Below, one piece after another: positions 21,501-32,624 of a stretch of DNA of 64,000 nt. Source of the stretch: Microglena sp. YARC. Lineage: Eukaryota > Chlorophyta > Chlorophyceae > Chlamydomonadales > Chlamydomonadaceae. A program made the position numbers and the translations under genes. How positions within the stretch are numbered: the stretch's first letter is position 1; the number at the start of each line of letters is the position of its first letter. The DNA lies in NCBI GenBank assembly GCA_022414725.1, contig CM039466.1, positions 33,607,174 through 33,671,173 on the forward strand, in the 5' to 3' direction. The notes below the pieces were generated by a model. That model had not been told where the DNA came from. It searched no databases and saw only the letters and a list, made by a program, of their open reading frames with translations.

Positions 21501-23603
21501 ATGTGTCGCTATTCAGCGGCAGAATGGCGATATGTCGGCAAAAACTAAGTGTGACAGACAGCATGCAGCATCCTGACTCCAGCACGCCCTCTGAGGAGAT
21601 GCAATTCGAGCGTGTATTGGTGGTTGGCCCCAGTGAAAGCAAACGGGCTGGTCCCCTCAACCTCACGCCTCGTAATAAGGCGTACCATTTATGTCTTTAT
21701 AATTTAACTGGAATACCTGCGCCCTCAGCCCCTTTCAGTGATATACATTGGTCTATTGGTAGACCAAATTGCTCTAAGGACGAAGAGTCGGGGGTTCGAT
21801 TCCCCCTACGGTCGCTCTTGGCGTTGCAGGTCATTGTCAACCGCAATGGTGGCTTGTCCAGTTGAGGTAGAAGACCGCTCTCTACCCGCGTACGACTGGT
21901 TCCCTTAACACCACGCCCCACCAGGCATTATCATTACCTTAATTACCTGTGCCCTCACCTCATTCCTTGCAACCCCTCTTGCCAAGTATCACTGTAGCAC
22001 AAATTCAGGGCCTCTGTCGGTTAAATGATTGTTTGAAGTTCAGTTCATCAATTTCAAATTCAGGGCCCCCATCGGTTAAATGATTGTTTGAAATTCAGTT
22101 CATTAATTTTTACCGTTTCAGTCCCTGATATCATTTTGATGGTTTGACAGGTCCCTTAAGCCTATTTGGCTACCCCTGGACTTCAACAACATACTTGAAC
22201 TTGGTTACTTCAGCCAGCAATTTGGCTGCTTGCCGTCTTTGGCAGTGTTTGCTTTTACCAGGAAATAGAACAGAGCTTTCCACTGTTTATTTTTTTGACT
22301 GTATGAGGCAGCTTCTATGCAGCTCCCTTTCCCTGTACTCAGGCTAAAGACACAGAACGGAGAGGCCGCGATATATAATATAAGCAATCTTAGGCTTGTC
22401 TCTGCTTCTGACAAAGTCACCTTCCTTACTTAACCATAGGTGGATGATTTGATTCTCGACATGGTCGACTATCTAGCCGGGGTGGAGCTTCAGAGCCAGG
22501 CATACACCCAGCAGCAGCTATCACTATTCTTCTCAATGAGGGCCTCCAACCTGACTCGTTCAAAGAAGAGCCTGGCAGCGGCTGGAGGGGGGGATTCGGC
22601 TGCAGCATCAAGTGGGCAGGAGAATGGAGCATCGAATGGGCAGGAGAATGTGGAATCTGCTGCAGCATCGAATGGGCATGAGAATGGTGCATCGAATGGG
22701 CAGGAGAATGGTGCATCAAATGGGCAGGAGAACGGGGATTCTACTGCAGCATCGAATGGGCATGGGAATGGAGCATCGAATGGGCATGATAATGGAGCAT
22801 CAAATAAGCATCAGCAAGGAGCACCGAATGGGCATGAGAATGGTGCATTGAATGGGCAGGAGAATGGTGCATCAAATGGGCAGCAGAACGGGGATTCTAC
22901 TGCAGCATCGAATGGGCATGAGAATGGAGCATCAAATAGGCTTCAGGAAGGAGCATCGAATGGGCAGGGGAGTGCAGCATCGAATGGGCATGAGAATGTA
23001 GACGCACATGGCTTCAATGACAGGGTGTCCTCCGCCGATGCACAGCCTGAGAGCTCGGAGGCAGCTGAGTTCACAGCAGAACTGAGCGCCATGGTCCTAG
23101 CTGGCCAGGTGGACATAGCTGGCCAGGCAGTCTCTACACCAGGCAGCCCAAATGAGAGCATTGCCCGAGTAGGGCGCAAGCATAGTATACGCGTTAGGAG
23201 GCAACTGGCAGCCCTGGCAGATGGAGCAGTTTCTCACTGGCAGCAGATACTCGTTCACCGCTCCAATGAGCAGGAGCTGGGAGCAGGAGCTGATCACCGT
23301 GACGATGGCAGCGAAGCTGAGTTCCGCATGAATGGTCAAAGGGCTATGACAGAGGCATCAGCAAGCTCGCACTCAGGGGATGAGTTCCGCACTGATCAGA
23401 GCAGCATGTCTGCATCAGGTGGGGGGAGGCCCCAGCATTTGTGGGGGTCGGGTCACAGCAAGGAGGTTGGAAGCCAACAGCATCCTGCCGGGCTGAGACA
23501 TTCTCATCGGCAGCAGCATGTGGCGCTCAGCCCAGGCAATGGCCCTGGCATAGGTGTGCACAATGACGGCCTTCAACTTGAAATCGGCAAGTCCAAGCTG
23601 TAG
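18513..23603 (+). CDS. OPR (octotricopeptide repeat) protein, three exons
   Basis: Exons are 18513-19882, 20930-21254 and 22440-23603 (stop TAG). Phases fit at both junctions (phase 2, then 0), and the reading continues a repeat across each. The first exon follows acceptor cctatcag; an in-frame ATG at 18495 could alternatively be the start, but an upstream exon with a transit peptide is more likely. The protein has ten or so degenerate repeats of 37-40 residues, each with a xTxWAxAKLGY-like core (GLANTMWGFAKL, VTAIIWSFAKLGY, IANTMWALARFGY, LNNTIWAMSKL). This is the OPR pattern, whose known members bind organellar RNA in green algae. The last exon ends in an Asn/Gly/Glu/Ala-rich low-complexity tail (about 22610-23010) and a polar C terminus. 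Intron 2 is packed with SINEs and a MITE. The target RNA and organelle cannot be told from sequence. Confidence 0.82.
19893..20135. mobile_element. hAT-like MITE beside the OPR exon 1 donor
   Basis: Starts about ten bases after the GTGACA donor. It shares the ctgtccctggaggaggc and cactttcagatttgaaaa blocks with 32148-32317 and 41400-41525. A tandem pair of about 135-bp units follows (20170-20405, ctccagcttgaccaaggac). Confidence 0.55.
20580..20929. repeat. 93-bp tandem array of the OPR exon 2 acceptor
   Basis: The segment cccccttgcag + GCTGTCGTCyTTCAA recurs at junctions 20650, 20743, 20836 and 20929. Only the last opens into the true exon; the upstream copies run into TGA within about ten codons. 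Confidence 0.9.
21273..21470. mobile_element. MITE with GGGTGAAGACA inverted ends
   Basis: 198 bp in OPR intron 2. Left end gggtgaagacatgattcttc and right end gaagaatcctgtcttcaccc are inverted copies, extending inwards through gggctatgccct. Confidence 0.8.
21616..21712 (+). mobile_element. SINE-like repeat with (TTTA)-type tail
   Basis: ggtggttggccccagtgaaagc...cgcctcgtaataaggcg, then a tttatgtctttataattt tail. It lies in OPR intron 2. Confidence 0.7.
21731..21937 (+). mobile_element. tRNA-derived SINE (subfamily 1)
   Basis: The head resembles a tRNA: an A-box-like ggtctattggtagacc and a perfect B box GGTTCGATTCC at 21793-21803. The body ends ccacgccccaccaggcattatcatt. A second copy is at 44626-44832 (-). 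It shares its tail (gtcaaccgc...ccacgccccaccaggcg) with subfamily 2 at 34601-34815 and 39486-39690. Confidence 0.8.
21960..22275 (-). mobile_element. SINE-like repeat plus hairpin retroposon
   Basis: 21960-22195 is a reverse copy of the ACAGTCCAGGGGTAG family with an internal duplication of about 68 bp (gggcc...tgtttgaa...cagttcat). 22196-22275 is a hairpin retroposon read on the minus strand. Confidence 0.6.
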
Positions 23604-23639
23604 GGCTCTAAGAAGGGAAATGAGGAGTTTTTTAGCAGA

Positions 23640-23880
23640 AGTTTCTAGGCCAGGATGGAAAGCATTTGTGTAGCGCTTAGCATGGCCTCTGGGCTAAGCC
23701 CCACTGGAAGCTGACAGCTTGGCATGGCCACTGGGCAAAGCCCCACTGGAAGCTGACAGCTTAGCATGGCCACTGGCCTAAGCCCCACTGGAAGCTGACA
23801 GAATCATCGTTCCAGTACTAATGAACTCTTGAGGCTGAGCCCAGTGGCTTAGCCCATGGCATGAGACTAATTCGCTCCGT
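23640..23880. repeat. Tandem units derived from the AGGCAGCTCC MITE
   Basis: Three units of gcatggccactggg..aagccccactggaagctgacag, then a stretch matching the right half of the MITE at 14480-14660. It lies just after the OPR stop codon and may be in its 3' UTR or beyond. Confidence 0.65.
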
Positions 23881-24349
23881 GTACTTCCACTGGTGCCATG
23901 GCACGAGACTACCTCTGGTTCATGTACTGCCACTGGTGCTTTGGAGCTTGCATGTTTTGTTTGATTGTTAGCTAGTCTGGCCACCCTCAGTACCTTGCCA
24001 ACCCCTTAGACTCCGTGATATTCTGATGTTAGACCAAGTCTATGATCCAATACGTTCTGGGCAAGGGCTGCTTCCGCATACTTGATTTGGGATTAGATCA
24101 GCTCTAGCCTAGGGCATAATTGCAAAGAGGGAGGGGGGAGTCCAACATTGAGTGCATGTTGATAGTAGCCATGCCCCCGTGTATTAATAGCTCCTCTGCT
24201 ATACTTGCCTAGAAGAAAATATGGGAACTTCTGTTTCCCCATGCCTAGTACTGCACGCAAGTCAGGACTGCGTAGCTGGGCATTGGCAACAGCCTGTGAC
24301 TTGGGAGGTTGTAGTCAAGTTATTGCATCACACAATGCGCGTTAGTGCA

Positions 24350-24570
24350 AGTCCTAGGCAGTGTCGCAAGCGACGCAGGAAATTGGCGGGGAGTGTTGGC
24401 TATCGGAACGACAGGTGGCAACGGAATGGAGCGGGCCGACGTCAGGAAGTTGCGAGACAGTTGGCTGGCGTGTCAGACTTCGTCTCGGTCGCACGTCGGT
24501 CGATCGCACAAATGGACAGGGGGGCTCCCGCCAACCAGAGGCTTGCACTCCAACGTTCAACAAGCATGAT
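24350..24570 (-). repeat. Dispersed GC-hairpin element
   Basis: Starts caagtcctaggcagtgtcgcaag. The hairpin end is eroded (gggggctcccgcc). Confidence 0.6.
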
Positions 24571-24717
24571 GAGATAATTAGTAATGAGCCATGTAGTGAC
24601 AGGACGTGGATTAATTGTTACAAGGTTCTTTATGCCAGGATTGGCGTCTAACCGTCTGCACATTGCAGCCAACAATTACCCCCCGTGCGGGAACCTCGGA
24701 AAACAGGAATTTCTAGC

Positions 24718-24805
24718 GCACATGTCGGATTGCAGGTTCGAACCGGGGACTCCTTCGCTTGTGGTGATCATTTTAACCCGTACACCACTCAGACCAGGTC
24801 GAGGA
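24718..24805 (-). other. tRNA-like stretch with B box (degraded)
   Basis: The minus strand reads gtctgagtggtgtacgggt, a spacer, then ccccGGTTCGAAcc. The A-box-like and B-box-like order and spacing fit a tRNA head, but the T stem and acceptor stem do not pair. I read it as a tRNA-derived SINE head or pseudogene. Confidence 0.35.
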
Positions 24806-24959
24806 TTAATTGTTTGGCGTTCCTCGGGGCAAGAGAAGAAAAAACTAGTAGGTGAGAAGAATCACGAGACTCAGAGATTTTGAACTTAAAATATCGGTAA
24901 GCAACCTAGCATTGCATCTAATCTAGCCTTGCAAGATTTGCCCCCCAAGGGGCGACAAT

Positions 24960-25490
24960 ATATATAATATTGTATTGGATTGTTACATGGTTTTTCAGCC
25001 CACTCTGGGCTGCTCGCCGGTCTTCCAAATCCAATTCCCCCCATTCAATACCCATGGAAACCAGGGAACATACTGAGCGGATTAGATAGTTTCAAGACTT
25101 GTCCAGGTCAGCAATAGGTAGGCCCCATGTGCATGTGTAGCATGAGATTGAAATTGAAATTATTACATCCGTGTACAGTTACTCACAGGACGTGAAGTTA
25201 AGGACACCATAGCGTAAGCCGGAGCATGATATTCATGTGTTGCACTTAGTGTCTTGTGTCCTCAAGATGTCTACATCCCTTCTTTGCCACGTATTGATAA
25301 CTCAAGTGCTGTGTTCGACTTTTGTGTGTAACACAAGATGTTCACATTCTGAAGCTTTGTGTGTAAATGATTGACGTGTGCAGGGCCCTTGAACTTCAAC
25401 TTGGTTAGTTAGACTCAGCCAGCATTTTGGCTGCTCGCCGTCTTAGGCAGTGAAAAACACTATTACCAGGAAAATGTAAACGCGAACAAG
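24960..25490 (-). mobile_element. Three LINE/SINE 3' ends with hairpins
   Basis: 24960-25110 has a minus-strand hairpin AGCAGCCCAGAGTGGGCT then ATGTAACAATCC. 25140-25240 is a copy of the ACGGTGACTA retroposon in minus orientation with a GATGTAATAATTTC tail. 25385-25490 is a hairpin retroposon of the CAAGTT-tail type. Confidence 0.6.
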
Positions 25491-26329
25491 TCATCTTCTA
25501 CAATATGCCACATGTCGACCACCCTTCTCATCTACTTGGTTGATTTTTATGAATATAACACGAATGATGGCTCATATTATGCATGTGTCATCATGTGTTG
25601 TGCAGCAATGAATAAAGCTGTAAACCTGTTCCTCCATTTCCCCACTGAAGATTGTCAAATTAACACGAGTGTTGGGGCATGTCACAAGTACCCTATATTA
25701 CCCAAGGCACACCAGCCCCAAATGTATTGTTGCCTCCATAGGTGTACTTGGGGGGTCAGACTGGTAAGCATGTTGTGCTACTCTGATGCTGGTGTGTGTC
25801 GTGGGCACACACATTAACCTAAATGCGTATGGCCCTTAGCAAGTAGGCCCCTATATGGTGTTCCATATGTGGCGCCTAGTTTTTTTGCAGTAGTCCCTCA
25901 CAGCCGCTCGTTGATCAAATGAACGTGTACCACTACACCTATTGACACCTATTGGTGAGAGATACCAACCCACGACCAGGGTCGTGCCATTCGCGTTCGC
26001 GTACAGATTACAGATGGAGCCCCCTCTTCAATAGTCAGTTCAAATTTGGGAGCCACATGTGCATGCAAGATGAGTCTAGTATACCCACCATGTGAGAGAC
26101 ATATGTATCCCTGAAGCCCAGACGCGCTGCGGAGGTTCGGAAAAGCGCTAAAGCGTGAAAATAGGTTTGGAGCCTCGCAATAGATCACCCAGGGAAACGT
26201 TACCACTGGACCTGGCTCGGCTATTGGAGAAAGGTTTTGCCTAGCGCAGTAAGTTTGGACCCCGAACTCACAGAATGTCACAGTGTGGGTGACGAAATAT
26301 GTAGACAGGCTCCATAGGTTACTTTATTC

Positions 26330-26462
26330 CGGAAGCGGGGGATACGTTTGAACACATCTACTGCATCCTGCAATGCAACGGACCATTCCTTCTGGTCAAT
26401 GCCCCCCCCCCCCCCCCCACACACACGTTGCACCCTGCGACGCAATGGACTCGTATACAATC
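26330..26462. mobile_element. Partial MITE (gcgtcctgcaacgcaacgg family)
   Basis: Matches the right two thirds of 27278-27470 (tccttctggtcaa, then poly-C, then acgttgcaccctgcgacgcaa). Confidence 0.55.
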
Positions 26463-26685
26463 ATTGATCAACGAAGGTAACGTCTCGCGACTATCCATGT
26501 CTGGATTGCAAATCAAGTAATCAGTCATGTCAAGGAATCATTTGTTAAGCCTTGGGCGACGTGTCTATATTTTTCGTGCCAACTGCCAGGCTAAAAGATT
26601 GAAAAATGCAGTTCTTGAACTGCGATACACCAGTGTCTTTCTAAGGAGCAACAAATAATGGACTGGCTTGGTTACATGGGTTTTC

Positions 26686-26782
26686 ACGGTGACTATAGCT
26701 AGCTCCGGCTTACGCTATGGTGTCCTTAACTTCACGTCCTGTGAGTAACGGTATTACACGGATGTAACAATTTCAATTTCAA
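26686..26782 (+). mobile_element. 97-bp retroposon (ACGGTGACTA) with 14-bp target duplication
   Basis: Begins acggtgactatagctagc and ends GATGTAACAATTTCAATTTC. Flanks TTACATGGGTTTTC (26672-26685) and TTACATAAGTTTTC (26783-26796) differ at two bases. It inserted into the tail of a hairpin element whose rest runs to about 26910 on the minus strand. Confidence 0.75.
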
Positions 26783-26929
26783 TTACATAAGTTTTCAGCC
26801 AACTCTGGGCTGCTCAACTTCTTCCAAATCCATTTCCCCCCATTTGATACCCAAGGAAAGCAGGGAACCCACTAAGCGGACTAAAAAGTTTTAAGACTTG
26901 CACATAAAAAAAAGCCGAGTCAATTTGTT

Positions 26930-27200
26930 ATCAGCTGGGCCAACAGGATTCAGATACTGCTGTTGGATGAAGATGGCTGCGAGTCTGATTCCTATTCGCT
27001 AGTCTCAATGTTAGAAATGTCCACGACAGGACTGTCTTCTGCCTCGAATTCAAAAATATGCCAGCACGACACACAAATATCACATGATGCTTGCCTTGAA
27101 TAACGACAGAATCATTCAAGCCACACACTTGATCACGCAAGTCACACAGGATGACCTGTCCCTTCCAACTGTCTAGTTCTAACGTGTCCCAAAATCATCA
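26930..27200 (-). mobile_element. LINE remnant: RT C-terminal zinc motif
   Basis: The minus strand encodes DQVCGLNDSVVIQGKHHVIF-V-C, aligning with the C...QDENHVVFEC motif of the LINE at 5515-6843, and is preceded by an ILGHVRTRQL-like segment. The frame is broken in the 5' half. Confidence 0.45.
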
Positions 27201-27277
27201 TATTACGGTTCACATAGTGAGGTAAATCTACTGGAAGATATAGGTTGGCAGCTCCAGCCTGCCTTCCTCATCCTGTA

Positions 27278-27470
27278 CAGGGTACTCCAGGAGGACCCCC
27301 AGGTCTGCTGCCTGAGACGCAACCAATTGTATAGATGCGTCCTGCATCGCAACAGACCCTTCCTTCTGGTCAACGGACCCCCCCCCCCCCCCCCACGTAG
27401 CGTCCTGCAACGCAACGGACTCTTCGACGTTGCGTCTGCGACGGAGGACGCAGCGTCCTGGACTACCCTC
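27278..27470. mobile_element. hAT-like MITE, CAGGGTACTCCAGGA ends
   Basis: Inverted ends cagggtactccaggagg and gtcctggactaccctc. The interior has tgcgtctgcgacggaggacgc repeats and a C homopolymer. It is related to 4510-4694 in the reverse orientation. Confidence 0.65.
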
Positions 27471-27636
27471 ATCCCATTTTGAGGACATCCTACATATCCC
27501 TTGGCGCAGGGCTGCTAACCAACACGCAACTCTATTCAGGTTGGGGTTCAATTCATCAATGCTTTTTCTTTCTAGCCCTTCCTATCACGGTTGGGCAAGT
27601 CCCTTTAGCCTATTTGGCCTACCCCTGGACTGAAGC

Positions 27637-27686
27637 ATAAGGCACTGCCTAATAAGGCAAGGCCACCTTATTAGGCAGTGCCTTAT
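27637..27686. repeat. Perfect 21-bp inverted repeat with 8-bp loop
   Basis: Arms 27637-27657 and 27666-27686 are exact reverse complements (ataaggcactgcctaataag core). It could be a foldback element remnant or a transcribed hairpin. Confidence 0.9.
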
Positions 27687-27786
27687 ACTTAGTATTTAGG
27701 CAGTAACCTACACACATATACAGGTTGTGCTGTGGTTCATCCAACTAACATGCAACTAACTAACCACTAACTGCAACTACCGTTTT

Positions 27787-28047
27787 CACGTGACCAGTTC
27801 TTAGCATCACCTTGGTATAGGGTTAGTCACGTGACCAGCTCTTAGCATCACCTTGGTTTAGGGTTAGTCACGTGACCAGCTCTTAGCATCACCTTGGTAT
27901 AGGGTTAGTCACGTGACCAGCTCTTAGCATCACCTTGGTATATATAGGGTTAGTCACGTGACCAGCTCTTAGCATCACCTTGGTATAGGGTTAGTCACGT
28001 GACCAGCTCTTAGCATCACCTTGGTATATATAGGGTTAGTCACGTGG
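27787..28047. repeat. 41/45-bp tandem array of GTCACGTGAC palindromes
   Basis: CACGTG at 27787, 27828, 27869, 27910, 27955, 27996 and 28041. Units read ccagctcttagcatcacctt...gggttagt; two carry an extra tata. Each central unit gives the 10-bp palindrome GTCACGTGAC, a G-box. No gene start was recognised next to it. Confidence 0.92.
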
Positions 28048-28514
28048 AAATAAACAAAAAAAACAATCGTGCCCACGTCTCCATGGTCAGTGTACACCTC
28101 GTAAGCAAGAGGTGCCTCAAGGTGCCTTCTCCTCACCCAGGAATGATCATATAATGATATAAACGTGGCCCGGAAAGACCCCTCCTTGACGCTGTGGAGC
28201 GGGCTTGTCTTGGGCCAACAATGGCCTGTCGATTGACCATGTTATGTGCTTGGGGCCTTTGCCCACAAGATACCCGGAAAATAAAATCAAGGAAGCCTGG
28301 GCAGCAACGGAAACTGCTAGAATGGAGAAATACTGCCAGAAACTGCCAGAATGGAGAAATACTCAGACTGAGTCACTCTTCAATGATTGCACTCAACCTG
28401 CTAGAAACTGCCAGAATGGAGAAATAATCAGCCCAAGTCACTCATCATTGATCGCCCTCAACCTTCAACCCTGAACCCATCTAGTTTCTCTCCAGAAATT
28501 GAGCTTGGTCTCTC

Positions 28515-28720
28515 TCCAGAGGCGGTTGCTTGCAGCAGAATGAGTCGACCTGTGGGGTGTGTGAGGTGTGGTTGTGGTGTGTGTGTGTGGTGTGTGTGTG
28601 TGGTGGTCGCTTGCAGCAGAATGAGTTGACCTGTGGTGTGTGTGGTGTGTATGTGGTTATGGTGTTTGGTGTGTGTGTGGCGGTCTCTTGCAGCAGAATG
28701 AGTTGACCTGTGTTGTGTGT

Positions 28721-28767
<47 letters not shown>

Positions 28768-29411
28768 GTGGTGGTGTGTGGTGTGTGTGTGGCGGTCACT
28801 TGTAGGAGAATGAGTCGACCCGTGTGGTGTGTGGTGGTGCGTGTGTGGTTGTGGTGTATGTGTGGCGGTCCCTTGCAAAAGAATTAGTCGACCTGTGTGT
28901 GTGTGTGGTGCGTGTGTGTCTGCGTGGTGCGTGGTTGCGGTGTGTGGTGTGTGTGTGTGGCGGTCCCTTGCAGCAGAATGTGTCGACCTGTGTGGTGTGT
29001 GGTGGTGCGTGTGTGGTGTGTGTGTGTGTGTGGTCGTGTGTGGTTGTGGTGTGTGGTGTGTGTTTGTGGTGTTTGGTCATGGTATGTGGTGTGTGTGTGT
29101 GTGTGTGGCGGTTGCATGCAGCAGAATGAGTGGACCTGTGTGGTGTGCGTGTGCGTGTGGCGTGTGGTCATGGTGTGTGGTGTGTGTGTGTGGTGTGTTG
29201 TGGTGCATGTGTGTCTGTGTGGTGTGTGTGATGCGTGTGTGGGGGTTGCTTGCAGCAGAATGAGTCGACCTGTGTCGTGTGTCGTGGAGGGTGTGTGTGC
29301 GTGGTTGTGGTGTGTGTGTGTGTAGAGTGTGTGGTGTGTGTGTGTGGTGTGTGTGGTGCGTGTGTTGCGGTTGCTTGCAGCAGAATGAGGCGACCTGTGT
29401 GGTGTGTCGTG

Positions 29412-29444
<33 letters not shown>

Positions 29445-29630
29445 GTGCGTGTGTGGCGGTTGCTTGCAGCAGAAATAGTCGACCTGTGTTGTGTGCCGTG
29501 GAGTGTGTGTGTGGTTGTGGTGTGTGTGGTGTGTGTTGCGGTTGCTTGCAGCAGAATGAGGCGACCTGTGTGGTGTGTGTGTGGTGTGTGGGGAGTGTGT
29601 CGTGGTGCGTGTGTGTGTGGTTTGACAGTA
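28515..29630. repeat. GT-rich minisatellite with cttgcagcagaatgagtcg core
   Basis: The core recurs about eleven times at roughly 70-145 bp spacing, separated by (GTGTGGT)n of variable length. The first codon-like flank and cttgcag look like a splice acceptor on the plus strand, but no exon follows. Confidence 0.9.
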
Positions 29631-29631
29631 C

Positions 29632-30416
29632 ATATGACAGGGCATGAAAATACATATGACAGGGCATGAAAGTACATATGACAGGGCATGAAAGTACATA
29701 TGACAGGGCATGAAAGTACATATGACAGGGCATGAAAGTACACATGACAGGGCATGAAAGTACACATGACAGGGCATGAAAGTACATATGACAGGGCATA
29801 AAAGTACATATGACAGGGCATGAAAGTACACATGACAGGGCATGCAAGTACATATGACAGGGCATGAAAGTACATATGACAGGGCATGAAAGTACATATG
29901 ACAGGGCATGAAAGTACAAATGACAGGGCATGAAAGTACATATAACAGGGCATGATATTACATATGACAGGGCATGAAAGTACATATGACAGGGCATGCA
30001 AGTACATATGACAGGGCATGAAAGTACATATAACAGGGCATGAAAGTACATATAACAGGGCATGAAAGTACATATGACAGGGCATGCAAGTACATATGAC
30101 AGGGCATGAAAGTACATATGACAGGGTATGAAAGTACACATGACAGGGCATGCAAGTCCATATGACAGGGCATGAAAGTACACATGACAGGGCATGAAAG
30201 TACATATGACAGGGCATGAAAGTACATATGACAGGGCATGAAAGTACATATGACAGGGCATGATATTACATATGACAGGGCATGAAAGTACATATGACAG
30301 GGCATGAAAATACATATGACAGGGCATGAAAGTACACATAACAGGGCATGAAAGTACATATAACAGGGCATGAAAGTACATATGACAGGGCATGAAAGTA
30401 CATATGACAGGGCATG
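29632..30416. repeat. 22-bp minisatellite (about 36 units)
   Basis: Tandem acatatgacagggcatgaaagt with few variants. Because 22 leaves a remainder of one on division by three, three frames join into a 22-aa repeat on the minus strand, giving a spurious frame up to 515 aa long. Confidence 0.96.
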
Positions 30417-30465
30417 ACTGTAAGTATTGCACTGAATTGAGGAAGTTTGAATATAGCCTCCACCA

Positions 30466-30715
30466 TTTGTCGTGCAAAAGAGTGCACAGAAATACAAGAG
30501 TCGCAAAGAACCTACCCAAATTGGTTGCACTCGCACACTTGCTCTCCATTTGTCCCATCATGGTTGTGCAAAAGAGTGCACAGAAATTCGAGAGTAGCAA
30601 AGAACCTACCCAAATTGGTTGCACTCACACACTTGCTCTCCATTTGTCCCATCGTGGTTGTGCAAAAGAGTGCACAGAAATAAGAGAGTAACAAAGAACC
30701 TACCTAAATTGGTTG
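30466..30715. repeat. 94-bp tandem repeat, three units
   Basis: gtgcaaaagagtgcacag at 30472, 30566 and 30660. Confidence 0.9.
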
Positions 30716-30767
30716 CGCTGGCATACTTGCTCTCTGAGCTGTGTTCAAAAAACCCACAGCCACAGTA

Positions 30768-31115
30768 CAGTCCATAGGCAACCTGCGGGTGGCAACACAA
30801 GCCTTCACATCATTTTTGTATTCCTGCTAGTTTGGTTTGATTTGGGTTGGGCTGGTTTGGTTTGGTTTGGTTTGGCCCAGTCCATAGGCAACCTGCGGGA
30901 GGCAACACAAGCCTTCACATCATTTTTGTATTCCTGTTGGTTTGGTTTGGTTTGGTTTGGCCCAGTCCATAGGCAACCTGTGGGAGGCAACACAAGCCTT
31001 CACATCATTTTTGTATTCCAGTTGGTTTGGTTTGGTTTGATTTGGGTTGGGCTGGTTTGGTTTGGTTTGGTTTGGTTTGGCCCAGTCCATAAGCAACCTG
31101 CAGGTGTCAACACAA
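30768..31115. repeat. Tandem units with (TTTGG)n
   Basis: Four units of ccataggcaacctgcggg...cttcacatcatttttgtattcc, each followed by a (ggttt)n stretch of variable length. Confidence 0.9.
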
Positions 31116-31189
31116 TGATACTACTTAAGTAGTAGAAGGAGAGATAACAGCACCGGCACCAGCCACAACGTCAACCGCTAAAAAACGAG

Positions 31190-32135
31190 CTCCATTCTAC
31201 ACCCGAGAAAATAAGCTCCATTCTACACCCGCAAACATATGCTCAATTCTACACCCGTGAGCATATGCGCCATATGGAGCATATACATTCTACACCCACA
31301 AAAACGGGCTCCATTCTACACCCGCAAACATATGCCCCATTCTACACCCGCGAGCATATGCGCCATTTGGAGCATATACATTCTACAACCGCAAAAACAG
31401 GCTCCATTCTACACCAGCGAACATATGCTCCATTCTACACTCGCAAAAACGGACCAAATTCTACATCCGCAAACATATGCTTTATTCTACACCCGCGAAC
31501 ATATGCGCCATGTGGAGCATATACATTCTACACCCGCAAAAACGGGCTCCATTCTACACCCGCAAACATAGGCTCCATTCTACACCCGCAAACATAGGCT
31601 CCATTCTACACCCGCAAACATAGGCTCCATTCTACACCCGCAAACAGATGCTCCATTCTGCACCCGCAAACATAGGCTCCATTCTACACCCGCAAAAACA
31701 AGCTCCATTCTACACCCGCAAACATAGGCTCCATTCTACACCCGCAAACATAGGCTCCATTCTACACCCACAAACATAGGCTCCATTCTACACCCGCAAA
31801 CATAGGCTCCATTCTACACCCGCAAACATAGGCTCTATTCTACACCCGCAAACATAGGCTCCATTCTACACCCGCAAACATAGGCTCCATTCTTCACCCG
31901 CAAACATAGGCTCCATTCCACACCCGCGAACAGATGCTCCATTCTACACCCGCAAACATAGGCTCCATTCTACACCCGCAAACAGATGCTCCATTCTACA
32001 CTCGCAAAAAACGGGCTCCATTCTACACCCGCAAACATATGCTGCATTCTACACCCGCGAACTAAAGCTCCATTCTAACCCCTCAAAAACGGGCTTCATT
32101 CTACACCCGGAAACATATGCTCCATTCTACACCCA
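31190..32135. repeat. 26-bp minisatellite (about 35 units)
   Basis: Tandem ccattctacacccgcaaacatagg with longer variants carrying catatgcgccat. Confidence 0.95.
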
Positions 32136-32147
32136 GGTCCTTGCTAT

Positions 32148-32317
32148 CAGTGATTTTTTTCCAAATCTGAAAGTGGTTGTTTCCTACCTTTAAGGTCGTA
32201 CGCCTCCTCCAGGGACAGCGTTTAGTGCTTTCTATATCGTTTTAGAACTTGTTGTATCTTTACAGGGGCATACAGGAAACTAGCGATCACTATATATAGC
32301 GGAAAAAGAAATCCCTG
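32148..32317. mobile_element. hAT-like MITE with perfect 8-bp duplication
   Basis: 170 bp between CTTGCTAT copies (32140-32147 and 32318-32325). It carries the gcctcctccagggacag block of the 870-1073 family. Confidence 0.85.
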
Positions 32318-32328
32318 CTTGCTATGGC

Positions 32329-32513
32329 TAGGGAACGGCAACTAATATTAGTCTTTGAAAAACCAATATTAACTAATATTATTTTAGTGTCACAATAATA
32401 TTAGTTTTTCAAATAAATTCGAAATTCTGGTGAGATGGCTTGTCCGACTAATATTATTTAATATTATCTCATATTATTTATTCACAAATATTATATAACA
32501 TAGCCGACCCCTA
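32329..32513. mobile_element. AT-rich MITE, TAGGGAACGGC ends, perfect 8-bp duplication
   Basis: 185 bp between GCTATGGC copies (32321-32328 and 32514-32521). Ends are tagggaacggc and gccgacccc(ta). The interior is rich in actaatatta. Its left duplication overlaps the right duplication of the preceding MITE by five bases, so two elements struck nearly the same spot. Confidence 0.85.
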
Positions 32514-32624
32514 GCTATGGCTCGCGCTGGGGTCCACGCACCCTTGTTACTAGGGAACGGCAGTATGAAATCATATGATCTCATACAACCATTCCTTAAT
32601 CATGAGTCATATCTTCACAATCCG

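Noticed and set aside
22440..23603. Stand-alone gene encoding a GASNGQEN repeat protein
   Set aside because: It lacks an ATG at its start, follows an AG acceptor and joins in phase 0 to the OPR exon 2, so it is the last OPR exon.
29632..30416. Possible CRISPR or transcription-factor array of 22-bp repeats
   Set aside because: Uniform head-to-tail minisatellite without spacers.
29077..30624. 515-aa open frame on the minus strand
   Set aside because: It is the 22-bp minisatellite and the GT-rich satellite read through; the frame exists because the units lack stops in every phase.
31190..32135. Possible CRISPR-like array of 26-bp repeats
   Set aside because: Units are contiguous with no unique spacers, and the window is eukaryotic.
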